From Capnocytophaga sp. oral taxon 863 str. F0517 (GTDB taxonomy: Bacteria; Bacteroidota; Bacteroidia; Flavobacteriales; Flavobacteriaceae): 64,000 nucleotides of DNA. The stretch spans positions 20,884-84,883 of the forward strand of contig NZ_KE992088.1 in NCBI RefSeq assembly GCF_000466425.1, in the 5' to 3' direction. Position 1 is the first letter of the stretch. Each line of letters starts with the position of its first letter. Of this stretch, positions 10,121-19,191 are shown in pieces. Both the position numbers and the translations under genes were made by a program. The notes below the pieces were generated by a model. The model ran no database searches, was not told the DNA's origin, and saw only the letters and a list, made by a program, of their open reading frames with translations.

Positions 10121-10156
10121 TATAAGGGGCTGCCCGCAAGTGGGCAGCCCCTTATA
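10121..10156 (-). terminator. Hairpin after susD
   Basis: Perfect 15-bp GC-rich inverted repeat (10121-10135 with 10142-10156) beginning 24 bases after the susD stop. No clear T-run follows on either strand, so it may be a transcript-end stabiliser as much as a terminator. Confidence 0.65.
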
Positions 10157-10180
10157 AGGAGATAAAGAATTAAGGAAACA

Positions 10181-11899
10181 TTATCGCCTTGGGAGGGCAG
10201 GTCTCTTTTGAGCAAAGATAAGCCTATGTGTCCTTGAATCAGAATTCATTCCCATGTTTCTAACCGCTTGCTGATAGTTAGCCACATTAAGCCCTGTATA
10301 AGTCAATGGATAGCCAATACGATCCGGAATTTCGTTAATATCCGCCTCCAAAGAGGTAAAGGTATAAGTGGTTCGTGTAGTACCATTCTCGTCTCTCTCT
10401 GGTATATTAAGATTTACCACATCTCCTACTTGGATCAAAGTTTTAGGATAACCAGTACGACGATATTCAGCCCAAGCCTCATTAGGATCCAAATATAAGG
10501 CAATATACTTTTGAGTCAGTACAGTAGCCTTGGAAGCCTCAGGTAGGGTCTCCATATAATCTGCTATTCTTGCATCACTTACTTTCCACTTTTTCATAGA
10601 AGCACGTACTCCTTCTTCGTATTTAGCCTGGTTCCAACCTCTGATTTCAGAAAGGATAAAGCATACTTCTGCATATTCCATAACAGGTTCTTTAGTATCC
10701 TTTTTAAGAATACTTGAGGCAAAATGAGAGATATTACTTCCACTTCCAAACTGTTCTCCTGTGGTTCCTTCTGCCATTCCATAAGGCATACCTGCATATC
10801 TTGACACATTGATAGGATCCGCTGGTGCTGCATTTTGGTAATACCCATCTAGAACCCACCATTTATTAAGTCCTGTTGGAGAAAAATATTTCTCTATACG
10901 AGGATCTACACCAGCAGTTACATGAGTGTCATTCGCTTTTTGGTTACGTCCTGCAAGGAGATCTACAAAACTATTGGAAGGCGTATAGTCTAAACGATTG
11001 TCTATAAAATAATCTTGATGAATAGGGCCACAATAGTCATAAGAATTTTCATAAGGAAATTCTATATTTTCATCAGATTGTAATAGTTCATCATCATATC
11101 CTGCTGCATAATAATCAATAACCTCTTTAGCAGCCGCTTCCAGATCAGCATCATTGACATAAGTACCATCTATATATCTTAGGTGGTTGGCAATACGCAA
11201 GCGTAAGGAGTTGGTAAAGTGTTTCAATGTACCTATACTTTTGAATAGGAAATCTCCTTCTGGAAAAACTCCCGAATCATCTGTTAAAGTATTAGCCTCT
11301 GTTGCTTCGTTTAAATCATTGGACACCTGTTTTAGGGTTTGGAGCAAATCCAAATAAATATCCTTTTGAGAAGCATATACTGGAGTGATATACTTATCAG
11401 TCTGTAAGGCTTGGAATTTAGGGTTATTTCTCTGAATATCAGAATAATAAGGTACATCCCCAAAGGTTGCTACTAATATACTAAAAATATAGGCCATATA
11501 GGTACGGGCAGCAGCTATTTGCGCTATATTGCTTCCTCCTTCTTCTTCGATCACATAACCTGTTTTGGGATCCCTATTCAGGTCTATGATTTTCTTTAGG
11601 TTATGGGCTCTTTTGTAGCTCTGTTGCCATATACCCTCCCCTACAGAGGGAGTATTTATAAAGCGGCTTTCCTTGGTATAGGTAGTTTGGGCTGAATATT
11701 GCATCCAGGTACGTGCTGTAGTGGCTGAATTTTGCTGTTTGTGTAGGTTATACATAAAGCCATAAGTAGCATTGGCAAACAGCGGCCCAGTTAGGAATTC
11801 TTCCGGATCGTTGGGACTAGTATTGATCTTTTCAAAGTCCTTAGTACAGCCCCCCAATAGCATTCCAGCTGTTAATAAAGATATTATAATTCGTTTCAT
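10181..11899 (-). CDS. SusD/RagB-family outer-membrane lipoprotein
   Basis: Surface lipoprotein that caps a SusC-type TonB transporter and binds its nutrient ligand. The 572 residues start with a lipoprotein signal (MKRIIISLLTAGMLLGGC, lipidated Cys18). The family opening DFEKINTSPNDPEEF follows, then the helical TPR-like scaffold (AARTYMAYIFSILVATFGDVPY) and a C-terminal segment typical of SusD-like proteins. It lies 21 bases after the susC frame and is co-transcribed with it. No glycosidase, peptidase or sensor is next to the pair, so the substrate cannot be read from context. Confidence 0.93.
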   Translation of the reverse strand: MKRIIISLLTAGMLLGGCTKDFEKINTSPNDPEEFLTGPLFANATYGFMYNLHKQQNSATTARTWMQYSAQTTYTKESRFINTPSVGEGIWQQSYKRAHNLKKIIDLNRDPKTGYVIEEEGGSNIAQIAAARTYMAYIFSILVATFGDVPYYSDIQRNNPKFQALQTDKYITPVYASQKDIYLDLLQTLKQVSNDLNEATEANTLTDDSGVFPEGDFLFKSIGTLKHFTNSLRLRIANHLRYIDGTYVNDADLEAAAKEVIDYYAAGYDDELLQSDENIEFPYENSYDYCGPIHQDYFIDNRLDYTPSNSFVDLLAGRNQKANDTHVTAGVDPRIEKYFSPTGLNKWWVLDGYYQNAAPADPINVSRYAGMPYGMAEGTTGEQFGSGSNISHFASSILKKDTKEPVMEYAEVCFILSEIRGWNQAKYEEGVRASMKKWKVSDARIADYMETLPEASKATVLTQKYIALYLDPNEAWAEYRRTGYPKTLIQVGDVVNLNIPERDENGTTRTTYTFTSLEADINEIPDRIGYPLTYTGLNVANYQQAVRNMGMNSDSRTHRLIFAQKRPALPRR

Positions 11900-11920
11900 A
11901 CTTTTTCTTTGTTTAGATTA

Positions 11921-14900
11921 TTATAATTGTATTCCCACAGAGAGGGTATAGCTTTTGGTGGTAGGAAGAGAGGAGTCACCGATACCATAATTGTAAGCGG
12001 CGGTTTCCGGATCCATACCATCCCAGTCAAGACCTCCTGTCCAAAGGTTATAGCCAGAGAGGGTAAAGTTCAAGCCTTTGATATGTTTTGTTTCAGGTAG
12101 GGGCACTGAATAAGAAAGGGATAGACTACGGAGCTTAATATAGGAAGCATCGAATACCCCTTGTTCAGCTATTTGTTGATAGAAAGACGTTCCATACTTC
12201 TTAGCGGAGATCCACTTGTCATTAGGAAGTCCAGCCTTTGGCGTGCCTGGTGCAAATACCCCAGGAAGGAGTACCCCTCTTTGTCCTAATCCTTCAGGGC
12301 CATTAGGATCCGGTTCTCGGCTACCATTGGATACTGATTCTCGAAGAGAACCGGCATTCATACCCAGCATATAAGCTCCTGAAAAGTACTTACCTCCATG
12401 TTGGTGATCGAAGGTAAAGGAAAGACTAAAGTTGCCATAGGTAAAGGTATTGGTAAGCCCTGTGGTAAAGTCAGGATTGATATTCCCTAATAGTTTTTCT
12501 TCGGAACGTAGGTAAGTACCTTCTTGATCTACCAAACGGTTTCCTTTGTCGTCATACTTATAACCTTGTCCGTAGATTTCTCCAAAAGGACGACCTTCCA
12601 TAGCATAAAGATTTACATTTCCAAAGGCATCCCAACTTACTTTGTAGCGAGAGATCCCAGGGGCTAACTTGATAAGTTTATTCACGTTTCTAGAAAAGTT
12701 CCAGTCGATATACCAGCCAAATTTTTCAGTTTGTATAGGGGTAGCCGAAAGGGTGATTTCGAAACCTTTGTTGGACATTTCTCCAGTATTTACCTTTTTA
12801 GAGGTATGTCCGTTAGCTGGGTCTACTGGCATAGAGATAATCAGGTCTTTGGAAAGTGCATCATAGAGGGAAAGCCCTAAAGTAAGACGGCTATCGAAGA
12901 ATTGGAGGTCAAGCCCTGCTTCCCAAGTTTCCTTTAGCTCTGGCAATAGGTCTGGGTTGTTGATCTCATCGTTGATACCATAGTTAGGTACCCCATGCAA
13001 AGGTTGGTTAACCACAGGATAATTCTTAAGTACATAAGGGTCGGCATCGTTTCCTACTTGAGCCCAACCGGCACGTACCTTACCATAAGTAAACCATGAA
13101 GGTAAGTTCTTAAAAGAATTGGTAAACACATAAGAGAAGGTAGCGGAAGGATAGAAGATGGGTTTGGAAACAGTAGAGAACCAGTCATTACGTCCAGTAA
13201 GTTCCAAAAAGGCGGTACTTTTATATCCTAAAGAAGCCATCCCATAGACACTGTTGGTACGTTTCCATGTAGATTTGGAATAAGCAGTTGATTTTTGTCG
13301 GCTATTAGTTACGGAATAGAAGTTAGGTACCACCAAACCCCCATTGGTAAACCCTCCAGCTACTTCATATCTGTTTTCTGCACGAGCTGTTCCTATAAAA
13401 GTATTGAGCGTAAGGATATCCTTGAGTGTTTCCCCAAAATCAGGATTATAGTGCAAGCGCGCTTCATAGTTGAATCCTGAGTTATAAGAGTTGTATTTAC
13501 TATATTTTGATTCTTCCATAGAACCCACTGCTATCCTTTCTTCAGTCATAAGGCTATACACATCCCCATATATCTTTCCGATAAGGTATAATTGATTGGT
13601 AAAGTTATAGGTAAAACCTATATTCCCGAAAAAGCGGTGGGTCTTATCATTATTCGTTTGCTTATTGATAATCCAATAAGGGTTATCTGTAAATCGAGGA
13701 CTTGCATTATCCCAAGCACCACGGTTCCAGGTACGAGGTTTTCCATCGGGATCCATATAGTACTCTTTCAGTTTTTTGTAATCCAACTGTACCTGAGTAT
13801 TTCCATATAGAATACGAGCCAAAGTATTTTGGGTATAGCTGTATTGAGGATTGAAACGGGTCGTGATGGAGTAGTTCAAGCCTCCTTCTACTTTGAGTTT
13901 AGAAGAAAGATCTGAGGTAAAGCTGAAAGACATATTGGTTTTGTCCATTTCGGTAGTAGGGACAATACCAGTGGTTTCACTATTAGCTAAGGAGAAACGC
14001 AAGTTGGTTCCGGAGAGGGAACGCGTAATTGAGATGGAGTTATTGGTTGTAATCCCTGTTTGGAAGAAGGTCGTTACATCGTTTTTAGGCTTTTCCCATG
14101 GTACCAATTTGTGGTAGTGTTGGGGAAGATATTTTTGATCAAAGGCATACCAAGGGAGATACATCGTTCCATCCAATTTAGGTCCATAGTTCTCATCTTC
14201 ATCATATCTTGCTACCTTTTGATCGACACCATCTATTTCTGCTGTTTTCCAAGTAGGAGCAAACCCCCCTCCGTATTCATTTTGTAGCTTAGGTGCTATG
14301 TCGGGTCTTTCGAAAGTCACATAGGAGTTAAAGTCGATAGAGGTTTTCCCCCCTTACCGGATTTGGTAGTATAGAGGATTACCCCATTAGCACCACGGCT
14401 TCCATAGAGAGCAGTAGCAGCACCACCAGTGAGTACGGTTACAGACTCGATATCATCTTGGTTGATTTCGGAGGCCGCATTTCCATATTTTTCACCCATT
14501 TCGGCCATAGGTACCCCATCAATCACTACAAGCGGTTGGCTACTACCGGCTACGGAGCTAGTCCCACGAAGGGTCATTTTAGTTTGCCCCATACCACTAC
14601 CAGCGGCAGCCAATCCTGCGGTTTTTCCTTTGAGGTCATCCCCTCCTTCCAGGGTAGTATCGGAGTAGCCTTTGGCGTTGGCATCACGCTCAATACCGAG
14701 GGCACCGACGGTTTTGGCATCTTCGGAGACAAGGGCGAGCACTACATCAATAGTAGTTTCCAATCCTACTTTCCTTTGAACATTCTGATAGCCCTGAGCG
14801 GAGAATTGTAGGGTTTCTTCGGCTAGGGCCTCAATGGAGTAAGCTCCCTCGGCTGAGGTAGTGGCCGTACGGCTAGTACCCACCACAAGGACAGAGGCAC

Positions 14901-15012
14901 CGGCCACTGGCTTCCCTTTGCTGTCCTTCACACTCCCGATGACGGTCTGCTGTGCAAAGGCCATTGTCGTAAAGACAAGGGAACAGATCAAGAATAATTT
15001 TTTTAAGTTCAT
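11921..15012 (-). pseudogene. SusC/RagA TonB-dependent transporter, frameshifted
   Basis: Outer-membrane 22-strand transporter partner of SusD. The first reading frame (14317-15012) has a signal peptide (MNLKKLFLICSLVFTTMAFA), a carboxypeptidase-regulatory-like domain (about 22-95) and the plug with LRGTSSV, PLVVIDGVPM and YGSRGANGVILYTTK. It then runs into unrelated residues and stops. The second frame (11921 to about 14335) holds the whole barrel and ends in YTLSVGIQL with a terminal hydrophobic residue. Adding one base in the tract of six G and four A (minus strand; 14344-14353) joins them as GKGGKTSIDFNSYVTFERP, about 1030 residues. The cause could be a true mutation, slippage-based switching or a homopolymer sequencing error. 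Confidence 0.88.
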
Positions 15013-15040
15013 ATCTCTTTATGAATTTTGATTAGCGGTT

Positions 15041-15070
15041 CAAAGATACGAAATCTTTTCCATACCACAA
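15041..15070 (-). promoter_or_regulatory. Promoter of the susCD operon
   Basis: Minus-strand TTG (15068-15070), exactly 19 bases, TATCTTTG (15041-15048). The leader to the susC start at 15012 is about 20 bases. Confidence 0.82.
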
Positions 15071-15201
15071 GGACAAAAGCAGTGATTTTTTGTGGTTTTT
15101 TGTGTTAAATTTGCGTTTTTATTCCTATGACACACTAAATCAATTCTTTCGAAGAGAGCAGGAAATAAGGGTGTTTTTATCCTTTTGACTTATGGTTAAA
15201 T

Positions 15202-15249
15202 CTAAATATTTAAGAAGTCTGCTTGAGGTGTCCATTCTAATTCCCACAT
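15202..15249 (-). pseudogene. RelE/ParE-like toxin stub
   Basis: The ATG overlaps the last codons of the antitoxin gene in another frame, the usual arrangement of translationally coupled toxin genes. Only 15 residues remain (MWELEWTPQADFLNI) before a TAG. These match the typical opening of RelE/ParE toxins, where W-T-P-x-A is followed by a helix. I found no continuation in other frames down to 15121, so the toxin body is deleted or diverged. Family assignment rests on these few residues. Confidence 0.55.
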
Positions 15250-15452
15250 AATATTTCACGAGCTTTTTTCCTTACTTCTGTATAGGGAATTAATAGTCCA
15301 TTATCGGCTTGTTCTATACCTTTTTTTATAGTATCTATCTGAGCTTTTGTAAAATACGTCTCATCCTCCTGAGAGAAGATTTGCTTTTCATCACACCCTT
15401 TTTCAGTCAAAAGTGTATCTTTAGCACTGGGAGATTTTATTAATGTATCCAT
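15237..15452 (-). CDS. Probable antitoxin of a RelBE/ParDE-like pair
   Basis: A 71-residue acidic protein (MDTLIKSPSAKDTLL, then KAQIDTIKKGIEQADNGLLIPYTEVRKKAREIL). The C-terminal half resembles RelB/YefM-type antitoxins, in which a helix followed by a conserved IPxxEVxxKxxEIL segment wraps the toxin. It has its own strong promoter, and its last codons overlap the start of a toxin-like stub (15202-15249). It therefore looks like an antitoxin left without a functional toxin. The exact antitoxin family is uncertain. Confidence 0.65.
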   Translation of the reverse strand: MDTLIKSPSAKDTLLTEKGCDEKQIFSQEDETYFTKAQIDTIKKGIEQADNGLLIPYTEVRKKAREILCGN

Positions 15453-15471
15453 AGTATAGTTATTTTTTCTG

Positions 15472-15501
15472 CAAAGATACGACTTTAATTATAAATAACA
15501 A
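15472..15501 (-). promoter_or_regulatory. Promoter of the orphan antitoxin
   Basis: Minus-strand TTG (15499-15501), 19 bases, TATCTTTG (15472-15479); the start codon at 15452 follows by 20 bases. Confidence 0.8.
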
Positions 15502-15536
15502 ATTACAGAACTGGCCTCTGACCTTTAGTTGTTGTC

Positions 15537-15565
15537 TTGTTGAAAACTCGGTTGAAAACTTATCA
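15537..15565. repeat. 29-bp direct repeat, copy 1
   Basis: Starts TTGTTGAAAACTCGGTTGA and matches 16723-16751 at 27 of 29 bases. It is itself two near-copies of TTGAAAACT(C/T). It abuts the end of the broken hicA at 15566. The two copies bracket the hicA remnant and the yhcG gene. Confidence 0.85.
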
Positions 15566-15664
15566 TCAGTGGGCAGCTATACCATAATTAGGATGGCCTC
15601 CTCCTTGTCTAATGATATAACACCCTACAGCTCTTAGTTTTTTATGTAGTTCCGAATATTTCAT
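15566..15664 (-). pseudogene. hicA: Truncated hicA remnant
   Basis: A 32-codon frame whose first 25 residues are nearly those of the intact HicA at 9857-10042 (MKYSELHKKLRAVGC, then IIRQGGGHP). A 2-base insertion right after the catalytic-histidine motif then changes the frame to NYGIAAH and a stop. In the shifted frame the DNA still reads WYS, as in HicA. No hicB follows. The promoter is still present. This is a dead copy of the hicAB locus 5.5 kb away. Confidence 0.85.
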
Positions 15665-15688
15665 CTTGTAGCACTTAGATAAGTACTG

Positions 15689-15718
15689 CAAAGTTACTAT
15701 TTTTTTGCCGAGACACAA
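15689..15718 (-). promoter_or_regulatory. Relict promoter of the broken hicA
   Basis: Minus-strand TTG (15716-15718), 19 bases, TAACTTTG (15689-15696). The box and its downstream flank match the promoter at 10067-10097. Confidence 0.7.
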
Positions 15719-15766
15719 AATAAATTTGATATAGTAGGATTTTTTTCTATAAAGTGCCCCTGTACT

Positions 15767-16723
15767 TTATTCCTTGATAAGTACTTCTAATTTCTTGGCT
15801 ATATCCTCGGATGTAGGCAATAATTCCTTATACACATCGGGTAGTTCGGGGGAGAGCTTATATGTTGCTACTCCTATGGGCATTGTCGAGGTCTTGAGGG
15901 CATATTCTACAATTGTCCTGTTTTTGGATTTGCAAATGATGATGCCTATAGCAGGGTTCTCATGTGGCAATTTAACCGTCTCATTCAGCACATTGAGATA
16001 GAACTCCATCTTTCCCTTATATTCAGGCTTAAATTCTCCTATTTTTAGTTCCACAGCTATCATTGCCTGCAGGCGGCGATTGTAAAGCAATAGGTCGATA
16101 AAGTATTCTCTGCCATCCACCTCCAATCGGAACTGATTACCAATGAACGAGAAATCCGTACCAAATTCCATTAGAAAAGCACGAATATTCTGAATGACTG
16201 CTTGTTCCAACTCATATTCTGAATGCCCCTCGTTTAATCCTATAAAGTTCAATATATACTCATCCTTTACAGCAAGGACTGCTTGATTGCGAATATTTTC
16301 GGGTAGCGTAGTATCGAAGTTAGTTTGTCCAAGCAAAAAACTCTCATACGTTTTCAGTTCGATCTTATGTATCAGTACATCTTTTGTCCAACCATATTTC
16401 TTAGTTGCCAAGATATAAAACTGTCTTTGTTGTGTTTGCTTACACTTGGTTAGAATAACAATATGCTTTGACCAGCTAATTTCTGCGACTAATGGTTGCA
16501 GAATTTCATTTGACTGATATTCAGTATAAAAGCGAGCCATATCCCACATGTTTCTTGCACTAAACCCTTGTATGCCAGGAAACTCCTTTTGAATATCTTC
16601 AGAAAGGCTTTCCACAACAGACCTACCCCATCCAAGTGCTTTTTGTTGTTCGGTAATACGCCTACCAATTTCCCAATAAAGAGCTATCATCTCTTTATTG
16701 ACTGCATGAATGATTTCCACCAT
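15767..16723 (-). CDS. YhcG-type PD-(D/E)XK nuclease (DUF1016)
   Basis: Predicted nuclease of the YhcG/DUF1016 family, whose members occur in toxin-antitoxin-like and defence settings. The N-terminal DUF1016_N part has ALYWEIGRRI and GFSARNMWDMARFY. The C-terminal PD-(D/E)XK core shows EVDGREYFIDLLLYNRRLQ, then IAVELKIGEFKPEYKGKM, giving the D...ExK catalytic set. The 318 residues are slightly short at the N-terminus. The frame stays open upstream of 16723 without an ATG, and this start lies at the edge of a 29-bp direct repeat. It faces nrdG divergently. Confidence 0.87.
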   Translation of the reverse strand: MVEIIHAVNKEMIALYWEIGRRITEQQKALGWGRSVVESLSEDIQKEFPGIQGFSARNMWDMARFYTEYQSNEILQPLVAEISWSKHIVILTKCKQTQQRQFYILATKKYGWTKDVLIHKIELKTYESFLLGQTNFDTTLPENIRNQAVLAVKDEYILNFIGLNEGHSEYELEQAVIQNIRAFLMEFGTDFSFIGNQFRLEVDGREYFIDLLLYNRRLQAMIAVELKIGEFKPEYKGKMEFYLNVLNETVKLPHENPAIGIIICKSKNRTIVEYALKTSTMPIGVATYKLSPELPDVYKELLPTSEDIAKKLEVLIKE

Positions 16724-16751
16724 TGTTGATAACTCGGTTGATAACTTATCA
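16723..16751. repeat. 29-bp direct repeat, copy 2
   Basis: Starts TTGTTGATAACTCGGTTGA and differs from copy 1 (15537-15565) only by two A/T changes. It covers the bases just upstream of the yhcG start codon. Confidence 0.85.
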
Positions 16752-16782
16752 AGGCTGTGGAAAAAGCCCTTCTTTTTCTCCT

Positions 16783-16790
16783 TACCTTTG
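16783..16790 (+). promoter_or_regulatory. -7 box of nrdG
   Basis: TACCTTTG fits TAnnTTTG and places transcription start near 16796, about 20 bases before the GTG at 16816. It rules out the longer in-frame start at 16723. No good -33 TTG is visible; an Fnr-type activator could replace it, but that is inference. Confidence 0.6.
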
Positions 16791-16815
16791 TCTTACCACA
16801 AAAAAAGATATAGCC

Positions 16816-17271
16816 GTGATTTATTATTCTGACCTACAAATAGTTCTGCAAGAAGTCCCCGGACAGATTAGCTTGTGCATTAGCGTGACGGGCTGTCCAC
16901 TGCGCTGCAAGGGCTGTCATTCGCCCTTCCTATGGAAAAAGGGGTCGGGTACGCCACTAACGGATGAGGTCTTCCTCGCTGCCTTAGAGCGTTATCGGGA
17001 TATGATCTCCTGTGTGCTCTTTATGGGAGGCGAATGGGAAACAGAAGCTCTTATCCACAAACTACAAATTGCCCGCGCCTATGGGCTGCATACCTGTCTC
17101 TACACCGGACTTACCGAAGCACAGGTTCCCTCCCCTATCAAAGAGCAACTTACTTGGCTGAAGGCCGGCCCATGGATCGAAGCCTTGGGGGGCTTGTCGG
17201 CTCCTACTACCAACCAACGCTTTATAGAGGTAAGTAGTGGAAAAGTACTTAATGAAATGTTTCGACAATGA
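16816..17271 (+). CDS. nrdG: Anaerobic ribonucleotide reductase activating protein
   Basis: Radical-SAM activase that makes the glycyl radical on NrdD. From the GTG start it has 151 residues, the usual size. The iron-sulfur cluster motif is TGCPLRCKGCHSP (Cys27, Cys31, Cys34), followed by the SAM-binding FMGGEWE segment. An in-frame start at 16723 would add 31 unrelated residues and lies upstream of the -7 box, so I prefer 16816. It precedes nrdD by 67 bases of TGACTAATGAC-type repeats and is probably co-transcribed. Confidence 0.93.
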   Translation: MIYYSDLQIVLQEVPGQISLCISVTGCPLRCKGCHSPFLWKKGSGTPLTDEVFLAALERYRDMISCVLFMGGEWETEALIHKLQIARAYGLHTCLYTGLTEAQVPSPIKEQLTWLKAGPWIEALGGLSAPTTNQRFIEVSSGKVLNEMFRQ

Positions 17272-17338
17272 CCAATGACTAATGACTAGTGACTAATAAC
17301 TAACCACTAATCACTAAAAACTTATAAATCAACTTTTT

Positions 17339-19114
17339 ATGATTCGACTTACACAAAATCAAATTCAGCAGAAGATTGACTTCATTAATCAATATCTGCA
17401 TGCGGTAAATGCCGCCACAGCCTCTCAAGTGGATGCCAATGCGAATGTTACAAGCAAAAACATTGCTACCATGGAGGCGGAAATCAACAAGGATATCAAC
17501 ATCCAAATCAATCGGGAGCTGGTACGCCGCAAGATCTCAGAACTCTTCGGAGAGGAGCTCGCTGGGGAGTACATTCGCCAAATAGAGGCGCATGAAATCT
17601 ATGTGCATGATGAGACTTCTCTCAAGCCTTATTGCGTATCCATCAGTATGTATCCCTTCCTCTTGGATGGGCTGATGAAGCTGGGTGGGGAGAGCCGTGC
17701 CCCTAAGCACTTGGAGAGCTTCTGCGGGGAGTTTGTGAATTTAGTTTTTGCCATCAGCTCGCAGTTTGCCGGGGCTTTGGCTACGGTGGAGTTTCTCCTT
17801 TATTTTGATCACTTTGCCGCCAAGGACTATGGAGAAGATTACTTGGAGACACATCCCAAGGTAATAGAGAACCACCTTCAGCATGTGGTCTATGCCATCA
17901 ACCAGCCAGCAGCAGCCAGAGGCTACCAGTCTGTATTTTGGAATATCTCCCTCTATGATGAGCCTTATTTTGAGAGCATGTTTGGGGAGTTTGTTTTCCC
18001 AGATATGAGCCGTCCGAGCTATGACCGCCTCTTCAAGTTACAGCACTTCTTCCTTAAGTGGTTCAATGCCGAGCGCCTCAAGGCGATCCTTACTTTCCCT
18101 GTGGTGACTGCCGCTATGCTTACGGCCAAAGGCAAACCGGTGGATCAGGACTTTGCCCATATGTGTGCAGGAGAGCTGAGCGAAGGGAACTCCTTCTTCG
18201 TGTATCAGTCCGAGAGTGCCGATAGCTTGGCCTCCTGCTGCCGCTTGCGCAATGAGATTTCTGACCATACCTTCAGTTATTCCTTAGGAGCAGGAGGGGT
18301 AGCCACTGGGTCTATCAATGTGATTACGCTCAATATGAACCGCTTGGTACAGCAAAAACGCAATTTGGCAGAGGAGGTACGTAAGATCCATAAGTATCAG
18401 GTAGCTTTCCGCAAACTCATAGAGGAATACAAGGAAGCCGGCCTTCTACCGGTCTATGATGCGGGCTTTATCTCTCTTGACAAGCAGTTCTTGACCATAG
18501 GGATCAATGGTATGGTAGAGGCCGCTGAGTACTTGGACATTGCTCCTACCAATAATGAGCAGTATAAGGAGTTTGTGCGCCACCACCTGAAGATCATCTA
18601 TGATGAGAACCGCAAGGCGCGTGAGCTGTATGGTTATATGTTCAACACCGAGTTTGTCCCTGCGGAGAACTTAGGGGTGAAGAATGCACTATGGGACAAG
18701 AAAGCAGGGCTTTTCTCTCCTCGTGAATGCTATAACTCCTATTTCTATGCAGTGGAAGATGAGCATGTGAATGTCTTGGACAAAATTATCCTCCATGGCA
18801 AGGAGTTTATCGAGTACTTGGATGGTGGCTCCGCTCTACACCTAAATTTGGAAGAGACTCCGAACAAGGAGGGCTTCCTAAAACTGCTCAATGCAACGGC
18901 CTTAGCTGGCTGTAACTACTTCTGTTTCAATATACGTATTACAATTTGTAACGAATGTAACCACATTGATAAGCGTACCCTCTTTGAGTGTCCTCATTGC
19001 CACAGCGAGAATGTGGATCACGCTACCCGTGTGATTGGCTACCTTAAGCGCGTGTCCTGCTTTAGCACTGCAAGGCAAAAAGAACACAAACTCAGACATT
19101 ATCACGTTAAATAG
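17339..19114 (+). CDS. nrdD: Anaerobic ribonucleoside-triphosphate reductase
   Basis: Class III ribonucleotide reductase, making dNTPs without oxygen using formate and a glycyl radical. The 591 residues hold the ten-stranded barrel and a C-terminal zinc site (CNECNHI and CPHCHSE). The radical glycine is Gly567 in RVIGYL, close to the C-terminus. It is shorter than the ~700-residue enzymes because it has no N-terminal ATP-cone, so allosteric activity control through an ATP cone is absent. NrdG is encoded just upstream. The pair implies growth under low oxygen. A 19-bp hairpin shared with the convergent DedA gene follows. Confidence 0.95.
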   Translation: MIRLTQNQIQQKIDFINQYLHAVNAATASQVDANANVTSKNIATMEAEINKDINIQINRELVRRKISELFGEELAGEYIRQIEAHEIYVHDETSLKPYCVSISMYPFLLDGLMKLGGESRAPKHLESFCGEFVNLVFAISSQFAGALATVEFLLYFDHFAAKDYGEDYLETHPKVIENHLQHVVYAINQPAAARGYQSVFWNISLYDEPYFESMFGEFVFPDMSRPSYDRLFKLQHFFLKWFNAERLKAILTFPVVTAAMLTAKGKPVDQDFAHMCAGELSEGNSFFVYQSESADSLASCCRLRNEISDHTFSYSLGAGGVATGSINVITLNMNRLVQQKRNLAEEVRKIHKYQVAFRKLIEEYKEAGLLPVYDAGFISLDKQFLTIGINGMVEAAEYLDIAPTNNEQYKEFVRHHLKIIYDENRKARELYGYMFNTEFVPAENLGVKNALWDKKAGLFSPRECYNSYFYAVEDEHVNVLDKIILHGKEFIEYLDGGSALHLNLEETPNKEGFLKLLNATALAGCNYFCFNIRITICNECNHIDKRTLFECPHCHSENVDHATRVIGYLKRVSCFSTARQKEHKLRHYHVK

Positions 19115-19123
19115 TGACTAATA

Positions 19124-19175
19124 ACAAATGACGAGTGACTAACCCTAATAGAGGTATTAGTCACTCGTCATTTGT
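19124..19175. terminator. Perfect 19-bp inverted repeat between convergent genes
   Basis: Arms 19124-19142 and 19157-19175 are perfect reverse complements around a 14-base loop. They are built from the dispersed word AATGACGAGTGACTAA. Further TTTGTC(A/G)TT copies follow to 19193. It lies between nrdD and the DedA gene and can fold on both transcripts. Confidence 0.72.
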
Positions 19176-19191
19176 CATTTGTCGTTTGTCA

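Noticed and set aside
15537..16751. Replication-origin or DnaA-box reading of the TTGATAACT repeats
   Set aside because: The words resemble TTATCAACA but there are only two clusters, no AT-rich unwinding region and no dnaA or dnaN nearby; a duplication footprint fits better.
16723..16815. Longer nrdG start
   Set aside because: It would add 31 residues unlike any NrdG and begins upstream of the TACCTTTG box.
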